Positions 22,971 through 33,695 are shown, counted from the first letter of the stretch. The stretch: 64,000 nucleotides of DNA from Reticulitermes speratus (GCA_021186555.1 JAJKFL010000010.1:7421085-7485084); one strand, 5' to 3'. Program-made: numbers and translations. Notes: generated by a model from the letters alone, not told the origin.

Positions 22971-23283
22971 GAACTTAATCTACGACTTTAAATTACTGCT
23001 GCAATATATCTCTCGACATCAATTACCTTCTGAAATAGAAAATAATATCGAGGTCAATGACGCAAGACTGCGCCCAGCTGGAGTAAAGTTTTCCTCTGCT
23101 TTTAAGAAAAATGCATACTGTCAATGCGTGATAGATCATGTCTGTTGTGCATTTTAAATGGACAGGAAATCAATGATTGCTTCATAGTACACGGACAAAT
23201 AAGGATAGCCGAAATGTGTTAGGAAGTAAATAATAAAATGGAATGCTATGGACAAAATAAAACTCACATTAAAAAAATGTTTT

Positions 23284-23543
23284 TTTTTGTGGTGAAGGGC
23301 CCTGCAGCAGACGCTACGGACGCAACGCAGCCTTGAGGTTTATTGTGCAACCCTATGACGAAGATGAAGATGAAGATGACTAGTTTTTTTCGTTTTTCCT
23401 TGTAATGGAGCATCGGTGGAATGAAATTGACCTGTCCCAGTGCCACTTCGTCCACCACAAATCCCACATGGACTGACCCAGGATCGAACCCGGGCCCCTG
23501 CGGTGAGAGGCCGGCGACTAACCGCCTGAGCCATGGCACGGCC
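23284..23543 (-). mobile_element. tRNA-derived SINE, family C, copy 1
   Basis: Minus-strand head GGCCGTGCCATGGCTCAGGC (A box) and B box CCCGGGTTCGATCCTGGGTC, body GGATTTGTGGTGGACGAAGTG, tail with GCGTCTGCTGCAGGGCCCTT. Target duplication not clear. Confidence 0.9.
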
Positions 23544-23699
23544 TTGACAGAAATGTTACTATGAATATAAATACCATATTATTATATATAGGCTCATATC
23601 ACCGTAACAGCTTGCTTGTTTAATTTTAACTGCGTCAGGAGAAGTGCAAAGCCGTCAATTTCGCTGACGTGAAGACACAGCTTTGTGTGCAATCAGCGA

Positions 23700-24045
23700 C
23701 ACGTGAAACGCTGGAAGAATCTTCACACTTTACATTTACAGTGGAATTGGCAATGTGTATCGTCACGTCTCACGTATGGGGGCAGATGGGGTGTATACAC
23801 GGTTTTAGTGGGAATCCTGAGGGAAAGAGATCACTTGGAAGAAGTAGTCATAGATGGGAAGATAATATTAAAATGGATCCTCAAGAAGGGGGATGAGGAG
23901 CTAGACTGGATTGATCTGGCTCAGCATAGGGACAGGTGGCAAGCTCTTGTGAATGCGGTAATGAACCTCCGGGGTTCCATTAAGTGAGGGGAATTTCCTG
24001 CCTAGCTTCTAAAGAAGGACTCTGCTCCGTGGAGGTAGTTAATGT
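23700..24045 (+). mobile_element. Non-LTR retrotransposon 3' end
   Basis: Encodes ELDWIDLAQHRDRWQALVNA then VMNLRGS, with the upstream [15 protein letters not shown] segment in another frame, so at least one frameshift is present. The 3' UTR words (CTTCTAAAGAAGGACTCTGC) follow. Confidence 0.85.
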
Positions 24046-24066
24046 CGCGTCTAATGCATCGCCAGT

Positions 24067-24351
24067 AAAGTAAAGTAAAGTTCTCCCTAGAACAGGCCAT
24101 GAAGGCCCAGAGGGGGAGTAGAGGTATAGCTCTACTCATTCTTGACCCCGGCGCTAGTTGGGGGTGGGTGGTCAGCACCACGCTCCGGCCGCTTTACCCC
24201 CGGGAAAGACCAGGTACCCATTGTATAGGAGGCTGGGTAGGCCCCAGGGCCGGTCTGGACGTATGCGAAAAATCTCGCCCCCACCGGGATTCGATCCCTG
24301 GACCGTCCAGCCCGTAGCGAGTCGCTATACCGTCTACGCTATCCCGGCCCC
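24067..24351 (-). mobile_element. tRNA-derived SINE, family D, copy 2
   Basis: Minus-strand head GGGGCCGGGATAGCGTAGAC, B box GGGATCGAATCCC, tail GGCCTGTTCTAGGGAGAAC and TTTACTTTAC. The 14-bp duplication AATGCATCGCCAGT is perfect (24053-24066 and 24352-24365). Confidence 0.93.
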
Positions 24352-24477
24352 AATGCATCGCCAGTGGCAACGAAAATTGTCTGTTTTTATAGTCAGTACT
24401 AAATTGTACATCCCAAGCGTGCTTTACAAAATAAACAAATTGGTTGTTAATTAAATCTGAGAGGCTTTTACAGTAAA

Positions 24478-24563
24478 TACAGGGCATACACAAAAGAATG
24501 GTGCGGTTTTAATAGTGAACACTATTAAAACCGCACCATTCTTTTGTGTATGCCCTGTATAAA
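24478..24563. mobile_element. Perfect-palindrome MITE, copy 2
   Basis: The best copy of the family: both arms, CAGGGCATACACAAAAGAAT to the centre TTTTAATAGTG / CACTATTAAAA, pair with almost no mismatch over about 40 bp each. SINE E follows directly at its right end. Confidence 0.85.
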
Positions 24564-24867
24564 GGTAATGTAATCCCATTACAGGCCAGGACAGGCCCTT
24601 AGGGTTCCATGAGGTTGAGGCTCACAGATGTCTAGACAATTGGCACATGAAGATGGTAAGGTTGTCAGCCCTAAGCACCGGCCGCCTTTACCCCCCAGGA
24701 AATATTCCTGGTACTCATTTCTGTTACAGGCTGAGTCGACCTCAGGGCCATAGCGTGACCGAAAGGATTATGTTAATGAAAAATTTGAATGACACCATCG
24801 GGAATCGAACCCTCGACCTTCCGGCTTATAGTGCAGTGCCTCAACCAACTGCGCCACCGCGTGCCCC
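24564..24867 (-). mobile_element. tRNA-derived SINE, family E, copy 3
   Basis: Minus-strand head GGGGCACGCGGTGGCGCAGT, B box GGGTTCGATTCCC, tail GGGATTACATTACCTTT. It abuts the palindromic MITE without spacer. Confidence 0.88.
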
Positions 24868-24869
24868 AT

Positions 24870-26235
24870 AGATATTGCATTAGACTGACTGTATGTTAGT
24901 GTACGTAGCAACCTCATGGACAGACCTAATCAATTTATCAATTTATCACTTGATATCCTGTCCTGTGTTCCCCGCCACAATTTCTGTTCCATTTCCATCA
25001 CTATTTACGTAACGCTGTGTATATATAATCTAAGAAACCAACAAGACACTGAAACACACATTTTGGTGTCACTATCTTAACTGTTCGCGTACATAATCAT
25101 TGTATGTACGTACATTCATACGTAATTACTGGTGTTGTAAATGTGTTTTCTAAAAGATTTCCCCCTTCAAATTTGTAAACTTATTGTCCCACAACCGACT
25201 TATAAGTCCCGTCGTAGTCCCCCAAATTTAGTCCCCATATCAATACGAGGTAACACGTACAAATCACGAAAATCATTAATACAGAAACTGACAATTCACC
25301 TTTAACTGAAAGAGTTTTCTTGTACAAGTTCTTTTCGGACAAAATTCAATTTGTACAGCAGTGCAGTGAAAGACGCTCTGACAGCTGAGGTCCTAACTAT
25401 GAAGATAACCGTTTCTGAGATGTGACTTTTACTTTAACGGATATGTACAGGTGTTTCGGAGGAACCTGCTTCCTCCGGTACAGGTTCCTCCGAAACGTCG
25501 GTATATATCCGCCATATTACATGGCGCAACTTCAACAAAAAAGTAACCTTCAATGAATGTTATTTTCTTTCGGCCAGTAGCGTATAGCACATGAAATAAT
25601 TCGTCCATACCCACTAAGAAAGAGTGATACAAAAAATGAACAACCTAGAATTTCACTTTGCAGTTCTTTCTGCCCACTCAGAGACCTCGTCTTATCAGAA
25701 GTCACATCAGCAACAAAATTATGGTCTGAAACTTGAAGGATTAACTCCCCGCAGTTTATGGGCTGCCATCATGTGATCGGCCTGTTGCATGTTCTGACCT
25801 TGCTGTGTCATTGAGTGCGGCCACTTCAGGTGCCTGCAGCCTTGCTCTTATCGTTGTTGTCAAGTAGGCAAATGCAGGATAATTGCATTTATTCCAACGG
25901 TGACGACAATGAAGGTGATATTGGGAATATTACTGATGGCACAGACATCACGGTCCCTTCACTTATGTTCGTTTGTTAACATCAGAGGTTCACGTGAGGG
26001 AGGTGATGGTTTCGACTCTTGATCAAGACACCAGCTATACTGGTTAAAGATTTGCGTTGTTTTACTCAAGTCTCTCTTGGTAAATTGTAATACAGTATCT
26101 TAAAATTAGCCAATAGCGATTCCTGCCACATCCTTTACAATTCACCACTCGCTATCATCCACTCATTTGTTGCCATACGTCACATATAGGCTACCAAACC
26201 TACACAGGCTGTAAACTGTTATTAAATAAATTATA
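24870..26235. other. Unassigned sequence with a hairpin at 25440-25508
   Basis: No gene seen. The hairpin pairs TTTCGGAGGAACCTG with CAGGTTCCTCCGAAA. The GAAACGTC that follows recalls decayed hammerhead foldbacks, but no CTGANGA core is present. Confidence 0.4.
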
Positions 26236-26239
26236 TACA

Positions 26240-27245
26240 AGTCAGAAAGTATGTCGATATTGGCAGAGTGTCTGAAACAAAGTATGTCGCTATTGGCACA
26301 GTGTCTGAAAAAAGTATGTCGATATTGGCACAGTGTCTGAAAAAAGTATGTCGATATTGGCACAGTGTCTGAAACAGAAAGTATGTCGATATTTGCATAG
26401 TATAAGAAAAAGTATGTCGATATTGGCACAGTATAAGAAAAAGTATGACGATATTGGCACAGTGTCTGAAACAATGTATGTCGCTATTGGCACAGTGTCT
26501 GAAAAAAGTATGTCGATATTGGCACAGTGTCTGAAACAGAAAGTATGTCGATATTTGCATAGTATAAGAAAAAGTATGTCGATATTGACACAGTATAAGA
26601 AAAAGTATGACGATATTGGCACAGTGTCTGAAACAGAAAGTATGTCGATATTGGCAGTGTCTGGAACAAAGTATGTCGATATTGGCACAGTGTCTGAAAT
26701 AAAGCATGTCGATATTGGCACAGTGTCTGTAACAGAAAGTACGTCGATAATGGCAGTGTCTGAAACAAAGCATGTCGATATTGGCACAGTGTCTGAAACA
26801 GAAAGTATGTCGATATTGGCAGTGTCTGGAACAAAGCATGTCGATATTGGCACAGTGTCTGAAACAGAAAGTATGTCGATAATGGCACAGTATCTGAAAC
26901 AAAGTACGTCGATATTGGTACAGTGTCTGAAACAAAGCATGTCGATATTGGCACAGTGTCTGAAACAGAAAGTATGTCGATAATGGCACAGTATCTGAAA
27001 CAAAGTATGTCGATATTGGCACAGTGTCTGAAACAGAAAGTATATCGATATTGGCACAGTATCTGAAACAAAGTATGACGATATTGGCACAGTGTCTGAA
27101 ACAGAAAGTGTGTCGATAATGGCACAGTATCTGAAACAAAGTATGTCGATATTGGCACAGTGTCTGAAACAGAAAGTATATCGATATTGGCACAGTATCT
27201 GAAACAAAGTATGACGATATTGGCACAGTGTCTGAAACAGAAAAT
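26240..27245. repeat. 33-36-bp satellite, about 30 copies
   Basis: The unit is GTATGTCGATATTGGCACAG then TGTCTGAAACAAA (33 bp) or TGTCTGAAACAGAAA (35-36 bp), with shorter variants lacking CAC and a TATAAGAAAAA variant. Two higher-order blocks repeat internally (26330-26470 and 26510-26650). Because many unit lengths are multiples of three, open frames of 216-369 residues run on both strands; they are by-products. Confidence 0.95.
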
Positions 27246-27605
27246 AATGCAGTCTGCAGAAACACCTCTGCGAAAGACTTGATAAGAAACAATTCGGATA
27301 CAGCAAACACCACCTTACTTTCTTAAATATGTCACACGGAAAAGTACTAAATAATCGTCTGAATTTCAAGATTATATTAAAGCCTGTAAACAAAATCATG
27401 AAGAGCTTCCTCTGATTGTGATTTAAATTGTAAAATCCCCTTCATTTTAAATAAAACTAATATTAAAACAAGTCTATTATGACTAGATAATATAGTCTAA
27501 TAACAATAATATCACTGTAACCAGCACATTCACATTTCAAATTCTCCATCCTCAGCTGTAGTTAATCTGGGTACCGCACCGCCATCTTGAACCTTCGACA
27601 AATTG

Positions 27606-27650
27606 ACGCTGCCCCACCATCTTCCCAATATCAAGATGGTGGGGCAGCGT
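27606..27650. repeat. Perfect 18-bp hairpin
   Basis: ACGCTGCCCCACCATCTT (27606-27623) and its exact complement (27633-27650) enclose a 9-base loop. Family unknown; it may be the core of a small foldback element. Confidence 0.8.
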
Positions 27651-27772
27651 AACTCATCTCTATTTCAAGTTGATACAGAACGTTCAATATACTTAACCTA
27701 TAATATGAGGCTCGTCTAATAAGATTAACCAGTTCGCCTGCAAATAAAACCACGATCTACTTCCCATAACTG

Positions 27773-27960
27773 GGATGGGAGGGAGGCATGGAATGGATTG
27801 ATCTGGCTCAGGATAGGTACAGGTGGCGGGTTCTTGTGAATGCGGTAATGAACCTTCGGGTTCCATAAAATGTGTGGAATTTCTTGACCAGTTGAGAGTC
27901 TGTTCGCTTCTCAAGAACGACTCTGCTCCGTGTAGTTAGTTAGTTAGTTAGTTAGTTAAA
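27773..27960 (+). mobile_element. Non-LTR retrotransposon 3' end with (GTTA)n tail
   Basis: Encodes [20 protein letters not shown] then VMNLRVP and stop, followed by the family's 3' UTR and five GTTA repeats. About 190 bp, 5'-truncated. Confidence 0.88.
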
Positions 27961-28117
27961 CATGGTGATACATTAAGTAATAATTAGGCTTTCAAGATTA
28001 ATTTCTTCGTTCGAATACCTGAAGAATTTTTTGTTTTATTCATACCGTGTATATTCTTATACTTAATATATCAACCAATTTATGCACTTAATACAACACA
28101 TTCAGAATCAATTATAA

Positions 28118-28161
28118 AACTCCTACATGTTTCGGCACCGGGATGCCATCATCAGGGAGTT
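28118..28161 (-). ncRNA. Hammerhead ribozyme motif
   Basis: Minus strand: AACTCC stem I, CTGATGA core, TGGCATCCCGGTGCC stem-loop II, GAAAC, palindromic ACATGT stem III, A at the cleavage site, GGAGTT closing stem I with six perfect pairs. Every conserved core base is present. Confidence 0.9.
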
Positions 28162-28227
28162 ATTAAGAACAAAGAAACAACAAAGCCAAAAGAACAGCTG
28201 TTAGCCTTGTACTCCTTTGTTCTAAAT

Positions 28228-28271
28228 AACTCCCTGATGATGGCATCCCGGTGCCGAAACATGTAGGAGTT
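28228..28271 (+). ncRNA. Hammerhead ribozyme motif
   Basis: Exact mirror of the motif at 28118-28161 on the plus strand: AACTCC, CTGATGA, stem II, GAAAC, ACATGT, A, GGAGTT. The best pair in the window. Confidence 0.9.
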
Positions 28272-28335
28272 CTATAATTGCTTCTGAATATATTTTATTA
28301 AGCGCATTAGTTGGATGATATATTAATTAGCTGCA

Positions 28336-28670
28336 GAATTGTTTCTGTGCTAGAATACAAACATGCTGTAGGAGTTTCTTAGCTTGCCAACAGAGAACAA
28401 AAAACGTTCGTTTTTCTACATGGAAAAGCAGCAGTTTTAGAAGCGTGCAGGTTGGAAGGCAATCCTCGTGCACACGCAACCTACGTCACGGGACCCCCCC
28501 CCCCCCCCTTTGGCCTCAGAAGTTTCACTGACTGTACTGTGTGTGTGTGGGTACCAAAACACGCGATGGTTCATCCTTGCAAACGACAATAATTTAGCAT
28601 ACAAAAAAATCTTAGCGATAGGGCAAGGGAAATTTTTAAGTATTGCAGTATTTGAACCCAGTAAGTTAAA
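28336..28670. other. Unassigned, C homopolymer
   Basis: A run of about 15 C lies at 28495-28509. Nothing else recognised before the satellite. Confidence 0.35.
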
Positions 28671-30080
28671 CAGTGTGGACATTAAAGAAGTCTCTCAAAC
28701 GGTCTGGAAAACGTAGGTTATTGTGTGGACATTAAAGAAGTCTCTCAAACGGTCTGGAAAACGTAGGTTATTGTGTGGACATTAAAGAAGTCTCTCAAAC
28801 GGTCTGGAAAACGTAGATTATTGTGTGGACATTAAAGAAGTCTCTCAAACGGTCTGAAAAACGTAGATTATTGTGTGGGCAATAAAGAAGTCTCTCAAAC
28901 GGTCTGGAAAACGTAGATTATTGTGTGGACATTAAAGAAGTCTCTCAAACGGTCTGGAAAACGTAGATTATTGTGTGGGCATTAAAGAAGTCTCTCAAAC
29001 GGTCTGGAAAACGTAGATTATTGTGTGGACATTAAAGAAGTCTCTCAAACGGTCTGGAAAACGTAGGTTATTGTGTGGACATTAAAGAAGTCTCTCAAAC
29101 GGTCTGGAAAACGTAGATTATTGTGTGGACATTAAAGAAGTCTCTCAAACGGTCTGGAAAACGTAGATTATTGTGTGGACATTAAAGAAGTCTCTCAAAC
29201 GGTCTGAAAAACGTAGATTATTGTGTGGGCAATAAAGAAGTCTCTCAAACGGTCTGGAAAACGTAGATTATTGTGTGGGCATTAAAGAAGTCTCTCAAAC
29301 GGTCTGGAAAACGTAGATTATTGTGTGGACATTAAAGAAGTCTCTCAAACGGTCTGGAAAACGTAGATTATTGTGCGGACATTAAAGAAGTCTCTCAAAC
29401 GGTCTGGAAAACGTAGATTATTGTGCGGACATTAAAGAAGTCTCTCAAACGGTCTGGAAAACGTAGATTATTGTGTGGACATTAAAGAAGTCTCTCAAAC
29501 GGTCTGGAAAACGTAGATTATTGTGTGGACATTAAAGAAGTCTCTCAAACGGTCTGGAAAACGTAGATTATTGTGCGGACATTAAAGAAGTCTCTCAAAC
29601 GGTCTGGAAAACGTAGATTATTGTGCGGACATTAAAGAAGTCTCTCAAACGGTCTGGAAAACGTAGATTATTGTGTGAACATTAAAGAAGTCTCTCAAAC
29701 GGTCTGGAAAACGTAGATTATTGTGTGGATATTAAAGAAGTCTCTCAAACGGTCTGGAAAACGTAGATTATTGTGTGGACATTAAAGAAGTCTCTCAAAC
29801 GGTCTGGAAAACGTAGATTATTGTGTGGACATTAAAGAAGTCTCTCAAACGGTCTGGAAAACGTAGATTATTGTGCGGACATTAAAGAAGTCTCTCAAAC
29901 GGTCTGGAAAACGTAGATTATTGTGTGGACATTAAAGAAGTCTCTCAAACGGTCTGGAAAACGTATATTATTGTGTGGACATTAAAGAAGTCTCTCAAAC
30001 GGTCTGGAAAACGTAGATTATTGTGTGGACATTAAAGAAGTCTCTCAAACGGTCTGGAAAACGTAGATTATTGTGTGGAC
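28671..30080. repeat. 50-bp satellite, about 28 copies
   Basis: The unit is TTGTGTGGACATTAAAGAAG, TCTCTCAAACGGTCTGGAAA, ACGTAGATTA. Copies are 95 percent or more alike by eye, differing at a few sites (GTGTGG/GTGCGG, GGAC/GGGC, TAGATT/TAGGTT). Variant patterns repeat in blocks, a sign of recent unequal exchange. The first unit overlaps ordinary flanking sequence at 28671. Confidence 0.97.
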
Positions 30081-30480
30081 ATCTACAAACCTTGGGAGGG
30101 TAACGAGGATATCACAACAGGTTAAAAATCAAATATAATACGAAATAACCAGCATAGCCCACGGAACACAGGTCATATTTTTTTATATCAAAGGAAGCAG
30201 GTTCAAGTGCAATGGTTGCAGAATACAAGCGAAGTGAAGTAGATACAAGAAACACACACGAGTGCTACATGAATCAGTAAGTATAAAGCAAGTAAAGTTC
30301 ACCCTATAACCTGCCATGAAGGCAGCGGCCCAGTGGCCGCTATACGCAGTCTGTTCTTATTTCCTGGACGCGCCTATATTTGAAAGGAGAATGAGTGAGC
30401 TTCAAAAAACAGTAAGAGATTTACATAGGAGCATCAATAAGTTTAAAGATTACAGACAAAAAGAAATTTTGAACAGGAAT
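30081..30480. other. Unassigned sequence
   Basis: The plus-strand open frame at 30316-30669 contains SINKFKDYRQKEILNR but cannot be matched to a family, and its end lies in a dispersed repeat. Confidence 0.3.
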
Positions 30481-30481
30481 G

Positions 30482-30640
30482 CACGAATCTCGGGGCGCAG
30501 GTCGCCCGGGCGACTAAATTTTGTACGGTGTCGCCTATTATTTGTGGGTCCTCAGTATGTAACTTGCTTCGTGTCACCTTTATGGGCCCTAAAGATTCAA
30601 GCCTTCTGGGATATTGCGCCTGGTCACAATGCCGCTACAA
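30482..30640 (+). repeat. Dispersed unclassified repeat, copy 1
   Basis: CGACTAAATTTTGTACGGTG and TCGCCTATTATTTGTGGG match CGACTTAATTTTATACGGTG and GCGCCTAATATTTGTAG at 33745-33780. The two copies share about 130 bp with moderate divergence. No head, tail or termini identified. Confidence 0.55.
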
Positions 30641-30709
30641 GAACCATAAATATCTCACGAAAGCAGTAGGCCTTAACACCTTACAGCTTCACACAGTAAC
30701 TTGCATCTA

Positions 30710-30988
30710 CTGGCCGTGTCATGGCTCAGGCGGTTAGTCGCCGACCTCTCGCCGCGGAGGCCCGGGTTCTATCCCGGGTCGGTCCATGTGGGATTTGTGG
30801 TAGACAAAGTGGCACTGGGACAGGTTTTTCTCCGGGTACTTCGGTTTTCCCCTGTCAATTTCATTCCACCGGTGCTCCATTAAAGTGAAAAAGCAGAAAA
30901 AACCCCATATTCATCACAGGGTTGCACAATAAGCCTTCAAGGCTGCGGTGCGTCCGTAGCATCTGCTGCGGGGCCCTTCAATAAAAAA
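30710..30988 (+). mobile_element. tRNA-derived SINE, family C, copy 2
   Basis: Full-length: head TGGCCGTGTCATGGCTCAGG, B box CCCGGGTTCTATCCCGGGTC, tail ATCTGCTGCGGGGCCCTTCA. The 11-bp duplication ACTTGCATCTA is perfect (30699-30709 and 30989-30999). Confidence 0.93.
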
Positions 30989-31028
30989 ACTTGCATCTAT
31001 GATTTCAGGCTTCCGCCGCCATGTTGAT

Positions 31029-31235
31029 GAGATCCGCGCTCTTCCGGGATGTTAAACAGCGTCGTGTGGTAATCCTTTACAGATATTTCGGGACAACATA
31101 TCGGTCCCATCTTCAAGAGTCAAGAAGTTCGAGAAGAAAATAAAGCTGGCAACACAGTACGTCGTTTATTTAGGGCAAGGCGTCGGCGGGGATTACCACT
31201 CGACGCTATGTAATAACCCGGAAGAGCGCGGATCT
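31029..31235. mobile_element. Foldback element with a hammerhead-like hairpin
   Basis: The 45-bp arms (GATCCGCGCTCTTCCGGG ... GTGGTAATCC) are inverted at both ends. On the minus strand the left part shows TTGAAGA, GGGAC/GTCCC stem and GAAATATC, a hammerhead-like order but with U at core position 3 and an AT pair in stem III. Confidence 0.6.
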
Positions 31236-31267
31236 CAATTTGCATCTAATGTCAGCTATTGAATGTA

Positions 31268-31518
31268 AAAGGTAAAGCAATCCCTTAGAGATCCAGGAGG
31301 TTAAGGCTCCCAGAATTTATAGAAAATCGGCATATGAAGGTGGCAAAGTTGACAGCCCTAAGCACCGGCCGCCTTTACCCACCACGAGATACTCCTGGTA
31401 CTTATTTCTATTAAATACTAAGTTGACCCCAGGGCCATAGTGCGGCCGGAAGGATTAAGTTAATAAAAAGTCCCAACTTGTAGCACATGCCTTAACCAAC
31501 TGCATTACTGCTTAACCC
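31268..31518 (-). mobile_element. tRNA-derived SINE, family E, copy 4 (old)
   Basis: Body and tail match family E, but the head is degraded (TAATGCAGTTGGTTAAGGCA). The duplication CAGCTATTG[AG][AG]TGTA (31253-31267 and 31519-31533) has two differences, so it is older than the other E copies. Confidence 0.82.
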
Positions 31519-31772
31519 CAGCTATTGGGTGTACTTTGGTTTAATTATGCTAAACAGCCCGAAATATGTACTTCTTGTAGTTACTATTGAGTTACTATAG
31601 TCCATTAAATACATTTTGACAGAAATGTTCTTAGTAGAGGGTAATAATTTGTGAAAACGTTACTTTTATTTGCCAAAAAAAAAAAACCCCGTTAAAGGAA
31701 TAGAAGAGACCCGTTATTACACCTGTTTAAAATAACCATAAAACTGATTATAAAACTACTAATTAATTGTTA

Positions 31773-32290
31773 GGGCGGCTTCAAAAGATAGAGGAAAGTG
31801 ACTATTAGCATCGTCATGATTGTCTGTCTGTCCGCATGGAACAACTCTGCTCCCACCGGACGGATTTTCACGAAATTGGCACGAGTATTTTTCTAAAATC
31901 TGTCGAGAAAATTCAAATTTACTTAAACTCCGACAAGAATAACCGTACTTTACGAGAAGACCTATGTATATTTATGATAATATCTCGCTGAATTCTTCTT
32001 AGAATGAGAAATGTTTCAGACAAAAGTTGTAGAGAAAATCAAAAGACACATTTTATGTTCAACAACTTTTTCCCGAAAATGGAGCCGTTTATGAGATAAT
32101 GTGTAAAAATATGGTACAGCCAGACAGGCCACAGATAACAATATAATACGGCGCATGCGCTTTGCACGTCGGATAACTGAGGCTACAGACACACACTCAT
32201 AATATTTAATACTTATTGCTTTTCCACGGCAACAACGGTTACGCGAACGCGCCTCAATGTTACTTTACACGTACATTGCCCGTCTTGTTG
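31773..32290 (+). mobile_element. MITE family T, long form
   Basis: Same order as 22424-22970: GTCTGTCTGTCCGCATGG, ACGGATTTTCACGAAATTGG, TTACGCGAACGCGCC, CATTGCCCGTCTTGTTG. Confidence 0.7.
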
Positions 32291-32944
32291 AGAAACACTG
32301 CTGTTCATCAACAACACAATTTAACCCCCATATTCTCTCAAGTTTAACTCCACATGCCGATGAAAATACTGGAGAATATCGATATAGGTTTTAAAGTAAC
32401 TATCGATCAGATAAGTCTGCATTTGTCAGAAATGGGAGAAGAAGAATGAAGCTCAGTTGTTAAGCACATCAGCTATTTATAGACTCCGGGAAAAACACGA
32501 TTCTCTAATGAAAGACATACTGTTGCTTTCGGTACACCCATACAAATTGGCACACTAATTAAATTAAAATTTAGTTAAAGGAAACCTATCACGAAGTCCG
32601 TGCAGGTAAGTACTCGCTTCGTGCATGCCCTATTCACATTACTTCGAAGAATGGAACTATATTTTCGCTATTACGTCCATCTTTTCTTTATAATATGTCA
32701 TTAGGAAGACTCACAAAAACCGGAAGGAAATGAAATTGAATTGGACAAAGCTGCTTTTGGCCTGCGGTTATAAAGATGCTAATGAATTGGTTTATAACAA
32801 AGACAGTAAAGAAGAAAATTCGTGGCTTGTGTACGGACACAACCGCAATCGTTTAAGGCGTGAATCCGTCTTTGTGTTATTAGAGGAAGGGTAAGATGTA
32901 AATGAATAAAGTTGGTGGTTATAAGTGAAGTATAATTTTATTTA
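32291..32944. other. Unassigned sequence
   Basis: No gene confirmed. The plus strand near 32705-32890 reads KTHKNRKEMKLNWTKLLLAC in one frame, with no known family. Confidence 0.3.
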
Positions 32945-33187
32945 TCAAAGGCCGATGATAGGAGAAGTAAGATACATATGGCATAGTAGCGGCGCACTCG
33001 AAGTACTCGCGCCGGCGTTGACGCGCTCGGCTTTCTTACGCTCTCTATACAATCTGCATCGTTCGGCATTAGTCAATTTCGGATTTTCTGATTCCTTTTG
33101 AATTTTTCTTTCCAATGATATACGTTTCTTGCATTTCTGTTCATATTTCCTTTGCAATTTTTTCGACATTGTGAAAATTTTCTTCAA
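32945..33187 (-). CDS. Hypothetical basic ORF, 80 aa, possibly transposon-derived
   Basis: The start reads MKKIFTMSKKLQRKYEQKCK. Residues 17-55 are lysine/arginine/glutamate-rich and likely helical, with TNAERCRLYRERKKAERVNA at about 39-58. This basic, coiled-coil-like motif resembles N-terminal regions of proteins encoded by insect mobile elements, but I cannot name the family. The last 15 residues (HMYLTSPIIGL) look like read-out into flanking DNA, so the real protein, if any, is a fragment. No promoter or poly(A) signal supports expression. Confidence 0.35.
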   Translation of the reverse strand: MKKIFTMSKKLQRKYEQKCKKRISLERKIQKESENPKLTNAERCRLYRERKKAERVNAGASTSSAPLLCHMYLTSPIIGL

Positions 33188-33695
33188 CTCAGCACACTTA
33201 TCGGCTTATAACTTTACAAATTTTATTTCATCGGTTATTATTGCTAAATAATATTGTATATCCTGTTATTCTCTACACATCGACACCAATTTCAACGTCC
33301 TATCTCTTCGCAATCTAAAGTTACACTGCCCAAACGCCGCGTGGTGTCGCCATTTTCAGTGTTCACGCGTAAGCGCTACCCCTCCCCCCCTCACCGCTGC
33401 ACACCCCACTACCCACCATTTTAGATACGGACATCAACCCTCTATCCAACAAAATTTAAATCATTATATTATCGTTTATAGTTTAAAAGATATAAGCGCG
33501 ACAAATCTTGCCATTTTTTTGGTCGCTAGAGTTTTCGTAGAGACCCCCCTACACCGGACCGAATTTAAAGACGTATTCACGTCAAAAAAACAGGGGCGTC
33601 AATTATATTCCAGTGATGGGGTTGATCCAGAAATAAAGATAAAGAATGTAAGCAACTGGTTATATCTCGTCATAAGAATACAAGAGAAAATTAAA
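33188..33695. other. Unassigned sequence
   Basis: No gene recognised. A C-rich stretch (CTACCCCTCCCCCCCTC) lies at 33376-33392. Confidence 0.3.

Larger units (their letters stand above)
28029..28335. mobile_element. Penelope-like foldback element with an inverted hammerhead pair
   Basis: The left arm (ATATATCAACCAATTTATGC, AAACTCCTACATGTTTCGG) and right arm (the complements at 28245-28322) form a long foldback. It starts with ACCGTGTATATTC, the family end. No coding frame is present, so it is non-autonomous. Confidence 0.85.

Noticed and set aside
25440-25508. Hammerhead ribozyme
   Set aside because: GAAAC and a hairpin are present, but there is no CTGANGA core and the hairpin is a plain inverted repeat.
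26231-27399. Long minus-strand frames (360 and 369 residues) as protein genes
   Set aside because: They are reading frames of a satellite whose unit is often a multiple of three, overlap each other in different frames and contain only the repeated word.
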